From Polytrichum commune (Eukaryota; Streptophyta; Polytrichopsida; Polytrichales; Polytrichaceae), in assembly GCA_950295325.1 (NCBI GenBank), contig OX485807.1, positions 27,933,666 through 27,997,665 on the forward strand: a DNA stretch of 64,000 bases, written 5' to 3'. Below are positions 24,590 through 36,768 of this stretch, piece after piece. The position numbers and the translations under genes are program-made. Below the pieces are notes generated by a model. It saw only the letters and a program-made list of their open reading frames with translations, ran no database searches and was not told the origin of the DNA. Within the stretch, counting starts at the first letter, position 1; each line of letters begins with the position of its first letter.

Positions 24590-25915
24590 CTCCCACTTGG
24601 GATTCTTGTCCTTCGCATTCTCCCTCTCCTTGGGAGGCCTACCATAGAACTCCCACACCTCCCGCGAGGCCATGATATTCCTTATCCAGGAAGCTTGGTA
24701 GGCCCTCTTCTTGTTTCCCATATTGAAGTACCGGGAGATGTCGCTGAGCTTGGTCTCGTCGTCAGACCACACCACCAGTGCCTTCCAAACCTTCAGCTTT
24801 TCCTTCTGATTGTTGGGATCATCCCACTCATTCATGAGTTGGATTTTCTTGGATGCCTCCACGCTGTGTTGGCCGTCTATCAGCCAAAAATCGCCCTTCT
24901 GAATTGTTGGCCACATTTCAGGTGTAGGCATTTTCTTGAGACCCTGTGGCATCACTACAATCGTTTGCCTGTCGTCTTTAAACTGCTCGCAAACGATCTG
25001 CGCGATTATCCAGTCAACGTAGGCGTCCTCCTTTGCCCGGACACACTTCTCCGGTGGCGCTAGATGGCACTGGCTGATGTTCACGTCGAACTTGAAATAC
25101 CTGCCCATGAAAAAACAGTGGGAGAATTTCGTCGTGAAGTTGTTCACAATTTTCTGCAGCTCCCCTGCATCCACCTCTTCGCCGGGCTTCGGCATGCGCA
25201 ACTCCGGTGAGACTGGCTCGTCAGTCATCACAGATGACTCTCTCGCCCTCTTTGATGGAGTTGTTTGACGGCTCCCAGAAGGTGTAGGGGTCTCACTATT
25301 CGTAGGTGTTTGGGAGGGAGTGGTCCTACGCGAGTCAGCCGGTACTGGTAGCGGCATCCTCACCGATTGAGGTCTTGACGACCCTGCTCCTTCCTCTGTG
25401 GGAGTTTTCCGCCTCACAGGTTGCTGTGATTTGGTTTTGCTTTGCAGGCCCCTGTTCAGCACGGTTATTGCATGTTTTAGTTTTGTGAACCGGCTTGAGA
25501 CCTTGGTATTCGATGTACTCCCATCGATAAATATTGTCTCCGGCTTGATAACTTCCGGTTCGACACAGGACTCTCTTGCATAGAGTGCGTCGAAAGGCTC
25601 GGAGAACTGGTGCATGAACATATGCGCGTTCTGCACAGCCGAGTTCTCGAGGATGACATCGGTATAGTCTCCAATAGACTGTACCGATGCGACCTCCCAT
25701 CCCGTAAAAGTCGCCCAGGTGTGTTTCTCCACGGTTCCCACCTTGACAACAAAAATCATTTTGTATGTTGAGGCTTTGACTACTTGAATAGACCAAGCGA
25801 GGACAAGCCCGTCCTTAGGGGAATAGGAGTCATCCTGCGGGGTTTCGTGCTCCTGCCACAACATGTCCGGCGCAGGCATGAACCACCTTTCGCCGGGTCT
25901 TTTCTTTGGAGCCAT
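24590..25915 (-). CDS. Exon 1 of same gene: ParB-like/DGQH domain protein
   Basis: The ATG at 25915 begins MAPKKRPGERWF. The exon is 442 codons and ends at GTGAGT in phase 0. Residues of about 150-260 are Ser/Thr/Pro-rich, probably a flexible linker. Near residues 330-420 lies GDFWLIDGQHSVEASKKIQ, followed by WKALVVWSDDETKLSDISRY and FNMGN. This matches the ParB-like nuclease layout (I-x-DG-(H/Q)-(H/R), then A..L, a beta strand, and a distal Asn), also reminiscent of DGQHR proteins. In bacteria and phages, ParB-like domains are often fused ahead of N4/N6 DNA methyltransferases, which is the order seen here. The similarity is by motif only. The intron that follows (24589-24322) carries four palindromes. 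Confidence 0.55.
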
Positions 25916-25941
25916 CTGTAAGAAAATAATGCGCAAAGTTA

Positions 25942-26428
25942 GTTTCGGTCGTTCGACCCAAACATCTACGACATGAATAGGTTTAGGTGGATTGTGTATT
26001 TATATATTTCAGCATCATTTGTAATGATAATAAGAATGTTGTGATTATTGGGTGGATTTGCATTTTATATTGTTTGTGACATGCAGGATTCCTTGATACT
26101 TTTCCTTGATGCATTCCTTGATTATTATTTTGGGTTGATGTGAATTTTATATTGATGCAAAAATCATGGATTTCTTTATGAGTTTATAATTAGAAGACTT
26201 AGTTTGGGTCGTTCGACCCAAACATGATGCTTTGTGTTATATTTTGGTCGTTCGGCCCAAACATGATGCTTTGTTTTGTGTTTGGGTCGAGCGACCCAAA
26301 CAAGGGGCTGTGTTTGGGTCGGTCGACCCAAACAAGAGGTTGTGTTTGGGTCGGTCGACCCAAACAAGAGGCTGTGTTTGGGTCGGTCGACCCATACAAG
26401 AGGCTGTGTTTGGGTCGTCTCCCCAAAC
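25942..26428. repeat. Palindrome cluster upstream of the ParB-like gene
   Basis: Copies at 25942-25963 (one arm mismatch), 26202-26223, about 26241-26262 (variant), 26280-26301, 26312-26333, 26344-26365, 26376-26397 and a decayed one at 26408-26428. The last five have a 32-bp period with 10-bp spacers (AAGAGGCTGT-like). They lie 5' of the ATG at 25915 and could overlap its promoter. Confidence 0.85.
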
Positions 26429-26639
26429 AGTATTATTTTAATGTATTTTTTAAACTTGGCATCTAGCATATACAATGCTTATGCATTGTGTATGCTACAA
26501 AACCGTGAATATACAAACACATATTGGTTAAAATAAAACACAATACCTTTCAAAGATGTTGTGCAGACAATTTGGAGTAGAGCAGGTTGTTCTTCCAATA
26601 ATTCTCAATATCAAACAAACTGTGAGAAAGTTCAATGAG

Positions 26640-26970
26640 AAACTTTCAAACAAGTATCAACTCTCTCAAATAGCTCTTGGATCTCTCAACCAACTCCTGA
26701 ATCTCACACAGAACTACTGAATCTCTCAAAAGACTTCGAAATGTCTAAACCAACTCCTGAATCTCACACACAACTACTAAACCTCTCAAATGCCTTCGAA
26801 ATGTCCAAACCAACTCCTGAATCTCACACACAACTACTAAACCTCTCAAAAGACTTTGAAATGTCTAAACCCATTCCTGAATCCCTCACAAAACTACTGA
26901 ATCTCTCAAACGACTTCGAAAACTCTCAAACAACTCTTGATACTCTTAAAGAACTCTTGAATTTCACAAG
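26640..26970 (+). repeat. 60-bp tandem repeat
   Basis: Units contain CCAACTCCTGAATCTCACAC and CTCTCAAA(N)GACTTCGAAATG, with at least four good copies and decayed edges. The apparent Ser/Pro/Thr-rich open frame across it is a by-product of a period divisible by three. Confidence 0.85.
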
Positions 26971-27312
26971 CACTCCTAAAACTTCCAGTACAAACACCTG
27001 GACCTCCCAAACCGAAGCTTTATCTACTACCGAATGTTCTACTAACTTCCTGCAGCACTTTCCAATACTCTTCAACACTCTTTTGCTAACTTCCTTCACT
27101 CTCACGCTCTAAAACCTTCCTCCGTATGTTTCTGTTTCTTTCAAAACTCTTCCTAACTTCTAAGATTGCACAAGGGCTATTCTATTGAAGAGCAAAAGAA
27201 AGGAGGGAAAAGAAGATGCAGAAGAAAGCAATGAACGCGGGAGAATGAAGGGTTAACCTACACCAAGCCTGATTCGCCGCGGCGCTTTGCGAAAGCGGCG
27301 CTTCCAAGCGAG

Positions 27313-27357
<45 letters not shown>

Positions 27358-28113
27358 AATGAGAAATGCGACGGTTGGGGTTTTGTTTACCTCGGGCATT
27401 GGCCCCCAACCGCATGAATAGGGTGCCCACAGGATTAGGGCACCCACGGAAACAGGGTTACAGGGAACCCTAAAACCTAAATCATAACGCTTGACTCTAA
27501 ACCCTTAGCGGGCCTACCTCTTTAAGAGTACATAGGCTATTTGCCTCATAGCATAGGTTGCATTCTACAATATAAACTTTTTGTAAGTTGAAAACCTTTT
27601 GAGTTTGTAAGTTCCTCGCCAATTGCCTCAAAACTAAATTTTAGTAGGCTAAAATCCTTCATATCTTTTAATGTTGTAGGTTTTAAAATCAAAATTTGAG
27701 TACTAAGTGGGATCCTTGGCAGGAATTGAACCAGGCTAAGCCTTTCACCACGTTTGAAGGCCAAGGATTAACCAAGTCTTTTTTAAAGAGTTGATTATAA
27801 GTTTTGAAAGGTTGCTAAAATTCAAATGAGTTTAAGGGTGAAAGTTCTCACCATGTTCTCATTCAACCTCTACTCTTCCTGCAAGATATAGCCTAAAGAT
27901 ATGTACTTAGGCCAACTAATTTCCCAATTTGAAGAAGGATGAATGGCTAAAATCCTTTCTTTTAAAAAAAATTTAGGCAAAATTTCCTAAATGTTTTTAT
28001 CACATAGGTTGATATCCTATGTTTTTAAATTGTCCATAGGCTCTTTGTCCTACACTTTCAAAATTTTATAGGCTAAGTCACTAATTTTGTAGGCTGCATT
28101 TGTTTTAATCGGT
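26971..28113. other. Gene-free stretch with GA microsatellite
   Basis: A (GA)n run lies at about 27319-27353. The rest has no protein signature. Confidence 0.5.
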
Positions 28114-28370
28114 ATATTCGTTAATTTGGGATTTTTTCGGCATTTTGAGAAAGTTACAAATATAAGAACATGGATAAAATCGCACGTACATTGGAGAATG
28201 TTGTAAGATGCAAATACTTTGAAGCGGGTGTTCATATCAAGAACGCAATTAAGATCTCATATGAAGATGGTTTAGGTAGGACGACCCAAACATTACACTA
28301 TGTTGTTGTGGTCCATATATTAATTTGAGAGAAGAGAAAATCTCAAATTAGCGAATTTTAGGGTTTAGGT
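28114..28370 (+). repeat. Second copy of satellite-flanking dispersed repeat
   Basis: Matches 18592-18740 in diverged form (TTCGTTAA, GGCATTTTGAGA, TTGTAAGATGC, TTTGAAGCGGGTGTT). It then has a GGTTTAGGTAGG/GACCCAAAC decayed palindrome (about 28268) and a short GAGA...TCTC hairpin at 28328-28350 that also occurs near 37265. Confidence 0.6.
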
Positions 28371-28884
28371 TCTTTTGGACCCTGCTCTAAACCCTTATTA
28401 GTTTTTTCAAAAGAACTATGGAGTACCCTAAGGTGCTACATAAAATGTGTTATTCTACAAAACTAACCATTTATATAGCCAGCGCATTCTTACAACAAAA
28501 CTTTATGCTAAACTAATACTTATCCCCTACTTACAGGACACCATACCCTAAATTTTCCAAAATCATTGAAGGCATTGGTTTCTCTTTTGTTTGAGCATGT
28601 TAGAAAATTTAAACCATATAATTGCGTTATATTTAACGATGTAACCATTCACATTTAGTCCTTACCAATGATGCCAACAATTCACACGATATTGAATGAA
28701 AAAAAAAAGATTACCCACACCCCCCAACATGTGGAACAATTTAGAATAATTGAGTGTGGAGCCTAATAAATGAATACCTTCCCCAACTGCATTTTGCAAG
28801 GGTTTTGAAATGCACGATCCTTATTTGAAAATGCGAACATGCTCAAGTTTTAAGTACATCCCTTAGATCGTGATTTTCACGAAT

Positions 28885-29720
28885 CACATAGTCGCCAATA
28901 AATCATGGTTCATGATTTATTTAATATATAGATTGTGATATAAGAGTAAATGGGATAAGCACAACATCAAATGAAGCCATTCAAGCAATCATGTTGTTAT
29001 TCCCTGTTCCTTCCATGTATATTAGATGATGGCGCAAGATAAAATAGATGTTGTTTGTATATGGGGGCATCAGTGAACCACAACTACATTTGGTGTTTAG
29101 GGTTTAGGGTTTAGGAGATAGGAGATAGGAGATAGGAGATAGGGTTATAACATATTAATCTATCCAATGTCAATGTATAACATTGTCTTACTCGTGAGAA
29201 GAGTCTTATAGGAAGGTTATAGTGAAGACGATGTTGATTATGTTAATTTGTTATTCGAGACGTTTAAACGCGATATATTGATTGGTCGTGTGTTTATTCA
29301 AATAACATGAAATATTGTGGATGTTAATAGGGGCTAGGGGTCCAACTTTGGATGTTTCGCTCACTTTAGGGAATCACATATTAGTCGCTAATAAACCATC
29401 GTTCATGATGTATTTAATATATGGAATGTCATGTAAAAGTAAATCGGAGAAGCACAACATCATGTTGTTATTCATTGTTCTCTCCACGTGTATTAGATAA
29501 TGGAGGAAGATATAACAGATATTGTTTGCATAATATGAAGAAGAGTCTAATCGGAAGGTCATAGTAAATACAATCTTGATCATGTTAATATGTTATATGG
29601 GACGTTTAAACATGATATCCTAATTGGTTTTGTATTTAGTCAATGCGTATTTCATGTTGTGGATGTTATAAGGGTTTAGGGTCCAATCTTGGATGTTTTG
29701 CTCTCACACATTAGTAAACT
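28885..29720 (+). repeat. Diverged duplication of about 340-490 bp, with telomere-like block
   Basis: Two related blocks (about 28885-29300 and 29385-29665) share phrases such as GTTCATGATNTATTTAATATAT, AGCACAACATC and GGGACGTTTAAAC-like sequence. Between them, at 29094-29143, three TTTAGGG-type units pass directly into five GGAGATA units. A further TTTAGGG pair lies near 29862. Confidence 0.6.
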
Positions 29721-30616
29721 TGAAGTGAACTTGAGGATGGATTCAAGTAACATTAAAAGATTGAACTAGAAAGGGACATTGGTAGTTAGTATCCCCTTAA
29801 CAACGTCCACATACGTTCGTCATTGCCACTCTTGCATGCGAGATAATAGAGCAAGGTTCTAGGGTTTAGGGTTTAGGGGGGACAAATAAATAATTCTATT
29901 CATCATGACAATGGCCTCAAGCCTTGGAAACTCTCTCATAATTGCAGCCTCCAAATGGCCCAAACCCCACCTAAATAGGTTTACACTTGAAAGCATTGAA
30001 TGGAGTTGTGTTTGGGTCTACATATTGGTTAAAATATACCTTGATGATACTTGAAAAAATTAATGTGGCCGCCACCCTTCCTCCCAATGGCGTATGTCAT
30101 ATCCACACAAAACAAAACAAATAGATTAAATAACATAGACTAAGTCATATGACGGCTGGGGTATCAGAGGGGCATTGATAGATGCGCATTTTTCTACTAT
30201 AAACAGAAAACGGGGAATTCTGTCAGGAGGTTTGAAATAACCTCTGCAAGAGAAGAAGGCGGGGAAGGCATCCAATGACTAAGTCTGGGAAGCGGAGGTG
30301 GATAGTATAAAGGGGCGCACCCCCCAAAAGTCGGTCATTTTTTTCTCTTCTCCCGCTGTCGAATTCGTAGAGAGAACTCTTAGTAGGAGCTGTACTTCAA
30401 GGTTCGTGCATGCTGCCGTTCATGAGCACTTATCCATAGCATGCAAGTTCATGAACACCTATCCACACCATGCAAGCCCACCGTGAACTTTGCAATGAGC
30501 TCAAATTCAACACACCACGCAATATCCGCCGCATTATACGCTGGATTTTGTGGTGTACTTGGGCGAACCTTCACCTTTACACTAGTGTTGGCGGGTTTTG
30601 AGTCTGACCCTATGAG
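29721..30616. other. Gene-free stretch before the palindrome array
   Basis: Contains a short telomere-like block near 29862 and no supported coding sequence. Confidence 0.4.
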
Positions 30617-31498
30617 GTTTGGGTCGACCGACCCAAACCTGTCCACTAGTGTGTTCGGGTTTATGTCTGACCCTTAACATGTTTGGGTTGGTCGACCCAA
30701 ACCCCAACCCCAGTGTGTTAGGGTTTTTGTCTGACCCTTATCAGGTTTGGGTCGACCGACCCAAACCTGTCCACTAGTGTGTTAGGGTTTATGTCTGACC
30801 CTTGTAAGGTTTGGGTCGGTCGACCCAAACCCCTACCCCAGTGTCTTAGGGTTTTTTTCCTGACCCTTATCAGGTTTGGGTCGACCGACCCAAACCACTA
30901 CATGGTGTGGGTGGATGTACTCTTGTGAGGTTTGGGTCGGTCGACCCAAACCCCTACCCCCAGTGTGTTAGGGTTTTTTCCTGACCCTTATCAGGTTTGG
31001 GTCGACCGACCCAAACCCCTACGTGGTGTGGGTGGATGTACCCTTGTGAGGTTTGGGTCGGTCGACCCAAACCCCTACTCCAGTGTGTTAGGGTTTTTTT
31101 CTGACCCTTGTCAGGTTTGGGTCGACCGACCCAAACCACTACCTGGTGTGGGTGGATGCACCCTTGTGAGGTTTGGGTCGGTCGACCCAAACCCCTACCC
31201 GAGTGTGTTAGGGTTTTTTCCTGACCCTTATAAAGTTTGGGTCGACCGACCCAAACCCCTACCTGATGTGGGTGGATGTACCCTTGTGAGGTTTGGGTCG
31301 GTCGACCCAAACCCCTACCCCAGTGTGTTAGGGTTTTTTTTTCTGACCCTTGTCAGGTTTGGGTCGACCGACCCAAACCCCTACCTGGTGTGGGTGGATG
31401 CACCCTTGTGAGGTTTGGGTCGGTCGACCCAAACCCCTACCCCAGTGTGTTAGGGGTTCAGTCCGACCTTTATGAGGTTTGGGCCGGTCGACCCAAAC
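30617..31498. repeat. 15-copy palindrome array with alternating centre
   Basis: Fifteen 22-bp palindromes of the GTTTGGGTCG/CGACCCAAAC family at a mean 61-bp spacing (first 30617-30638, last 31477-31498). The 2-base centre alternates AC, GT, AC, GT in nearly every step, because two different spacers (one with GTGTGTTAGGGTTTTT and CTGACCCTT, one with GTGTGGGTGGATG and CCCTTGTGAG) form a composite unit of about 120 bp. Spacers are repeats, not unique. Open frames through it (reading VDRPK, GSVDPN) are artefacts. Confidence 0.92.
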
Positions 31499-33633
31499 CC
31501 GCACCAAAATAATTTCTGGAACTTGTTTTGGACTTGCACACAGTGTTGGGAGTTCACATTGTAGTTGTGTTGGAAATGTCTTCATCCTCGGTGTCCCCAT
31601 TGATCATGGTGTCTTGCATTTTCCGATATTTGATTCTTTTGGACCCTTACATTCTTTCCATGTGTGTAGGCGCAATGGAGGGAGTTGGTGTGTGAGGCCA
31701 AACCCCCCACCCTTAAGCGTCCGTAGTCCGAGTAGTGGGTTTGGGCTCACATTCCTCCGCGGTATTGGATTTGGACTTGGATGAGTCCATAGTGCAATGT
31801 TCACCCTTCAAGTGGTCTTGGATTTAATTGGTGTCTCCATACCGTACATAAGCCTTTAAGTATTAAGAAATACTTATGTGACTTATGTCAATCTCTCCCT
31901 CGCACCTTTGGTCTTTGCTTCCTTTGTCTTGCCATCGCGAGAGTGCTCCACATTCTCCATTAAGTTGTGCACGTGGTTTATTTTTAAAGAGAGGATGCAA
32001 GTGTTAAAAAAAACACTATTCTCTATAGTCAATCTCAAATACATTTACTTGTGAAAGCCACACATAACACTAACTAGCATAATGTAACTAACTACTTGTC
32101 TATGAGCTAATTAGGTAGGCTATCTACTAAGCTCCTTCATGAACCCATCTCTTTACTTTCTAATTACATAAACCCAGCTCCTTCATAAACCCAGCTTCTT
32201 AGCTTCTAACTAAACAAACCCAGCTCCTTCATGAACCCAGCTCCTTAGCTTCTAACTAAACAAACCCAGGTCCTTCATAAACCCAGCTCTTTACTTTCTA
32301 ACTAAACAAACCCAGCTCCTTCATAAACCCAGCTCCTTAGCTTCTAACTAAACAAACCCAGGTCCTTCATAAACCCAGCTCTTTACTTTCTAACTAAACA
32401 AACCCAGCTCCTTCATAAACCCAGCTCCTTCATGAACCCACAACTTTGTAGTTGTAATCCCCAACTACCTCACTAATTATTCAAGCCCTTAACTAATCTT
32501 CCTACCTAATTTCCCTAATTCTACTAACAACCCCTTTCTAATCACACAATTCTTCTCTAATCCTAAAATCCTAAAATCCTAGAGAGGAGAGGGGGAGAGA
32601 GAATTTCCTAACTTCACTAAGACTAACTAATCCACACAAGTATATTTTTGCACTCATCACAACATCAAGTGCTCAACTCTTAAACATGGAACTTGCAACC
32701 ACGTGTATTCAAAACATGAACTTTAAGTACCACAAATTGGAATCATGAATTAACTTTAAAATCCTTCACGTCAACACTAATTCTACCAAGAGGTCAAGCC
32801 CTCTTCAAGGCTAACAAGCCTTGGCTCTCAAACTAAAAACTAAGCACACACATGTGCTCCAATATGGCTTCCCACACCCACACTTATAACTCGTGGGGTG
32901 CCTTGGAGCACAAAGGAAAGAGAGGATGAGTGAGGGAAGAATGAGGGATTATATAGTAAGCTTGAGGGGGTGAGCACCCTCAAGGCTCACGATAAGCCCT
33001 TGAGATTTCCTCCTACTTAGTAGGCGCCAATCCTATCTTCTAAGTCTTCCTCCCTCAAATGATCAACAAGGATCCTAATTCGAACATTTAACTAGCCTTG
33101 GCTTTCTACCTACCACACTTTACCAAACTTGGGATGCTTCAACCCAAACTTAGCCTCCTTCGCTTTCCGCCGCCATAACTTTCTCCCCTTACTTTCCCAA
33201 ATCGTCGCTCACCACTTAATTCAAACCACGATGCTTAACTCGTGATTTGATTGGTGCTTTGAGAATTTGCTTATCCTCCACCTTGCATTCTTCCTTGGGC
33301 CTTCCCCATTAAGTGGCCATGATGAGGTGGTCCACTTGTGCGCTCCATGTGATCCTCCATTCATCCCAATTCGAATGCACTTGCCTCTTGAGTCACTTTG
33401 GTTGTCTCCATCCATTTGTACTAGCCTACTCACTAACTACTCAATCCAAGTTCTCCTTACCTATCCTCATTCGCTCAAATCCTTCCGAAGGTAAAAACAC
33501 AATAACAACTCACATCCTAGCCTCTTACAACATGGTACTTCTAAGACTAACATTTCACTCTTTTTATATTTTTGTGAAGTAACATGCTACTTCAAAGTGC
33601 ATCAACTAACGTTTCAAGGGTCTAAGACTAAAT
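31499..33633. other. Gene-free stretch, with tandem repeat 32160-32440
   Basis: At about 32160-32440 units with AAACCCAGCTCCTTCATAAA and CTTCTAACTAAACAAACCCA alternate, about 60 bp composite period and roughly five copies. No protein signature was found elsewhere. Confidence 0.6.
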
Positions 33634-33687
33634 GTGGGCACCCTTTTGGGCTCACATGGTGGAAGAGGGGATTCCTTCTCTGACGAC

Positions 33688-36600
33688 ATGGGCAACACCC
33701 AATCTACGTCTGGGGATGAGCTAGACATTGTTGGGGAGGATAGTTTTGATGACAGTGCAGATGAAGGTGACTTGGGGAGTCCTTCGCCATCTGCCCCTTC
33801 TTGCCCCACTGTGGAATGTGTTGGGCTTTCACGAGCTTCATGGGTGAATTTGGATGTAGTACTTGTTAATGACAGTGGAGTTGCTGTGGCGGAGGGTATT
33901 TGTCGTAACACACATCCAGAAGATTGCATTGATGAAAACCCCCTTGGCACCGAGGACGTTGGAGTTGTTATATTGGAATCACTCGTACATTCTGAAGTGA
34001 ATCCAACTCATAGGTTCTCGTTGCGAAGGTGGCCGTTGAGGAATGTGACAATTGATGGGGTTAATTTGCATGAGCACGAGCGACGACACATCCAAATCCA
34101 AGAAGAGCTCCAAGCAAACATTCGGCCACGCAAAGGCCTACGGAAGTACGATACATTGGCACGTCCTACTCCGTCTGCAAATGAGTGTAAACGTCAAAGG
34201 TTGCTTTGTGAGGAGTCCATTAAAGAAGTTGCCACAAAGGATTGTTGTGTACATCGTTGTTGCCAATTGTTCCCAAGGGATAAATTGAAGGCCATCCGCG
34301 AGGAAATGTGGCTTGGAGATTTCCGTCTAAGATCCACCAAAAAGCTTGATGTCCATAGGGCGATACATGTGAACGGAGCGGGTCGCAAGGTCATCACCCT
34401 TGAGAGCATAGACGTGTGTTGTACCGCATGGTACATCATTCACGGTGTGTCGAAAGCGGAATTTTATAGACAAGCCGCGTATGCCAAGGAAGGCCGCCGG
34501 TCCCGTCACCATGGGAATACGGGCTTAAAGAAACCAAGGGAAGCAACGAGACAAGCAACCGCCACTCTGGCAACCATCATTGTCCCCCTTGCCGATGCAA
34601 TGCCGCACAAAACACGCACACTCGCAACCGGTGAAAAGGTTGTGGAGAAGGTTCTTCCTACAGGCACGAAATGGAAAGACATATTGTTGGACGTAAACGC
34701 AGTTGGCGAAAAGGCTGGGTTGGACCCTATTTCGTTGTCGAAACTGAGTGCAATAAAAAAATCTCACTTTAGCGAATACATCACAAAAAGACGAGGCGAC
34801 AAATTTGCCCGTTGTTCCAAATGCGAGAAGTTAAAACGCCTTCGAGATGCACACACGATGGGGACAGAGTCCTATGCCGCACATCAAATGAACTATTTCA
34901 AGCATGTGAACATGCAAGAGGCACACCGTAATGATTACTACACAAATAGAGCTTTGTCCATCTCTAGGCCTTTGGAGGTCCTTACAATCATCCATGACAA
35001 AATGGACCATGCCAAAACAGCCTCACCATGTTTTGCAAATCGAATCAAAGCCACGGACGGCCTTTTTAAGCTTCCTGTATCGGTTACAGGTGATTTCGAT
35101 AACAATTGCATTGCATTACCTAAACACAAATTTGTGCTTTAGGTTTGTACTTGGGGCCATAGATGTACACCATGTGAATTTTTTGGTGTTATAGTTGAAT
35201 ATTAAACCATTGGGTTGGCTTTACAGGGATGATTGCACATGGACATGGTGATGTCAAGTATGCTCATTATGCTCTTGATTTGTATCCGGCGGATTCAAAC
35301 CACACAATAGGGTCATTTGCAAAGCTTTTACGTGATTTGGAGAAACCGCCGTCCTATTCATCAAGATTGTTATTTGAAAACTCGGGATCAACACCTCTAT
35401 ATGAAGCGGTCTTGGATGGAAGAGATGTATGCGTGCACTCCTTGCCGGAGCCACTAAGTGAAGATGTGATTGCCAAGAATTTGCCCCCAACTCTGCGTGT
35501 CCAATTGGACAATTGTGCGAAGGACAATAAAAGTAGATATGTTTTTGCATATTGGTCGTTGTTGGTTGCGAAAGGCATTTTCAAAGAGGTTTTTGTGTCC
35601 TTTCTATTGGTAGGCCACACGCACGACGATATCGATGCATCTTTTGGGCGGTGGAGCATGAAGTTGCGCGAGGAGGATTTTCCGACAATCCCATTGTTGA
35701 TGAAGTCGTACATGGATTTGGAGAACATTCCCGTCATCCCCCATATGATCGAGGAGGTTCCAGACTTCAAGGCATTTATAGAACCGTATATTCGAAGCGG
35801 AGCTCACCGATTGATCGGACATACGAAGGCACAACAATTTCGGTTCTACGTGCGTGACGATGGTGGCCCCGCCATGCAATACAAGTTGTTGTGCACGTCA
35901 CAAGACTGGAGCCCGCCGGAGGGTCTCCTTGTATGGCGTGTTGATGGGGAGGGAAGGACGATGTTGCCTGACGGAGAGCCTAAGCCTTGCAAACCAATAC
36001 TAATGAAGAAGGACGATGTTGCCTGACAGAGAGCCTAAGCCTTGCAAACCAATACTAATGAAGAATTTGGAGGACATTTGTAAAGGCATATCAGGCTTCA
36101 TACAATATTGGGAGAGTTTGAGGGTAGTGGATGTTGGTGGATCGTGTTGGCTTCGTTACGGAAGTTGGATACAATATTGGACACATGTTCGTGGTGCTTT
36201 GGCAAACCTTCATCAAGATACACCCCTTACTTTAAGGCATGGGTTTTGGCCACAAACACGTGTCAATGTACAAGCTTCGGAGGCTAGTCTTTTGGGAAAT
36301 GGAGAGGTTCGAGAGGAGTTTGATGTGGACGACCATTACGTGGGGCCTGCTAGTAGTCGTCCGCCACCATCTTTCCGCATTGCAGTGGATTGTCATGAAG
36401 GTTATATGCTCATTTTGCGTCCTGGAGATGAGACATATGCAAAGCCAGTGTGGGTGGCAAGAGCTTTGTCGAAACCAAATTTTGTAACTTCCAGCCCTCA
36501 TTTTCGACAAATACAAGTAGAGTACTACCGACCGACAACACGGAATGAAGATGTTGTTCGGCATTATACAGGCTGGGATACAAACCCTAACTTTCGGTGG

Positions 36601-36768
36601 AAGGTGGATTCTGAGCACGGTCCATCTTGGGTAGATACAGATTCCATATTCATAGCATGGAAACCACGGAAAAATCATAGTGGATCAGTGTCCATCCCTC
36701 AAAAGTACATAACTTTTGCAAAAGACAACCTTGCTCGGATCGCAGAAGAAGCAACCCACGTTGAATGA
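33688..36768 (+). pseudogene. DUF7869-like transposon-type protein broken by a 55-bp duplication
   Basis: Exon 1 runs from at least the ATG at 33688 (frame open further upstream) to 35089 and exon 2 starts at 35227, joined in phase 1 by a GT-AG intron. Exon 1 has a Cys cluster (DCCVHRCCQLFPRDKL, ARCSKCEKLKRLRD) and DKMDHAKTASP. Exon 2 has RVQLDNCAKDNKSRYVFAYW and SFLLVGHTHDDIDASFGRWS. This spacing of DxxD, DN..K and GHTH.DID matches the DUF7869 family, a DDE/RNase H-like group common in plant and animal repeats. A tandem duplication at 35956-36065 shifts the frame and stops it at 36024-36026. The frame beyond (to TGA 36766-36768) is otherwise intact and continues the same protein. Likely mobile-element derived and recently inactivated. 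Confidence 0.65.
35956..36065 (+). repeat. Recent 55-bp tandem duplication within the DUF7869-like gene
   Basis: Two adjacent 55-bp units (35956-36010 and 36011-36065) differ by one G/A change. Discounting one unit brings the upstream and downstream frames into register. Confidence 0.92.

Noticed and set aside
26741-27112. Ser/Thr/Pro repeat frame
   Set aside because: Created by a 60-bp tandem repeat; no start context or conserved domain.
24412-31498. Palindromic repeats with regular spacing, resembling a CRISPR array
   Set aside because: Spacers are themselves repeats, there are no cas genes, and the setting is clearly eukaryotic.
30932-31600. Long frames reading VDRPK or GSVDPN through the palindrome array
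   Set aside because: They exist on both strands because the palindrome lacks stops; no gene signals.
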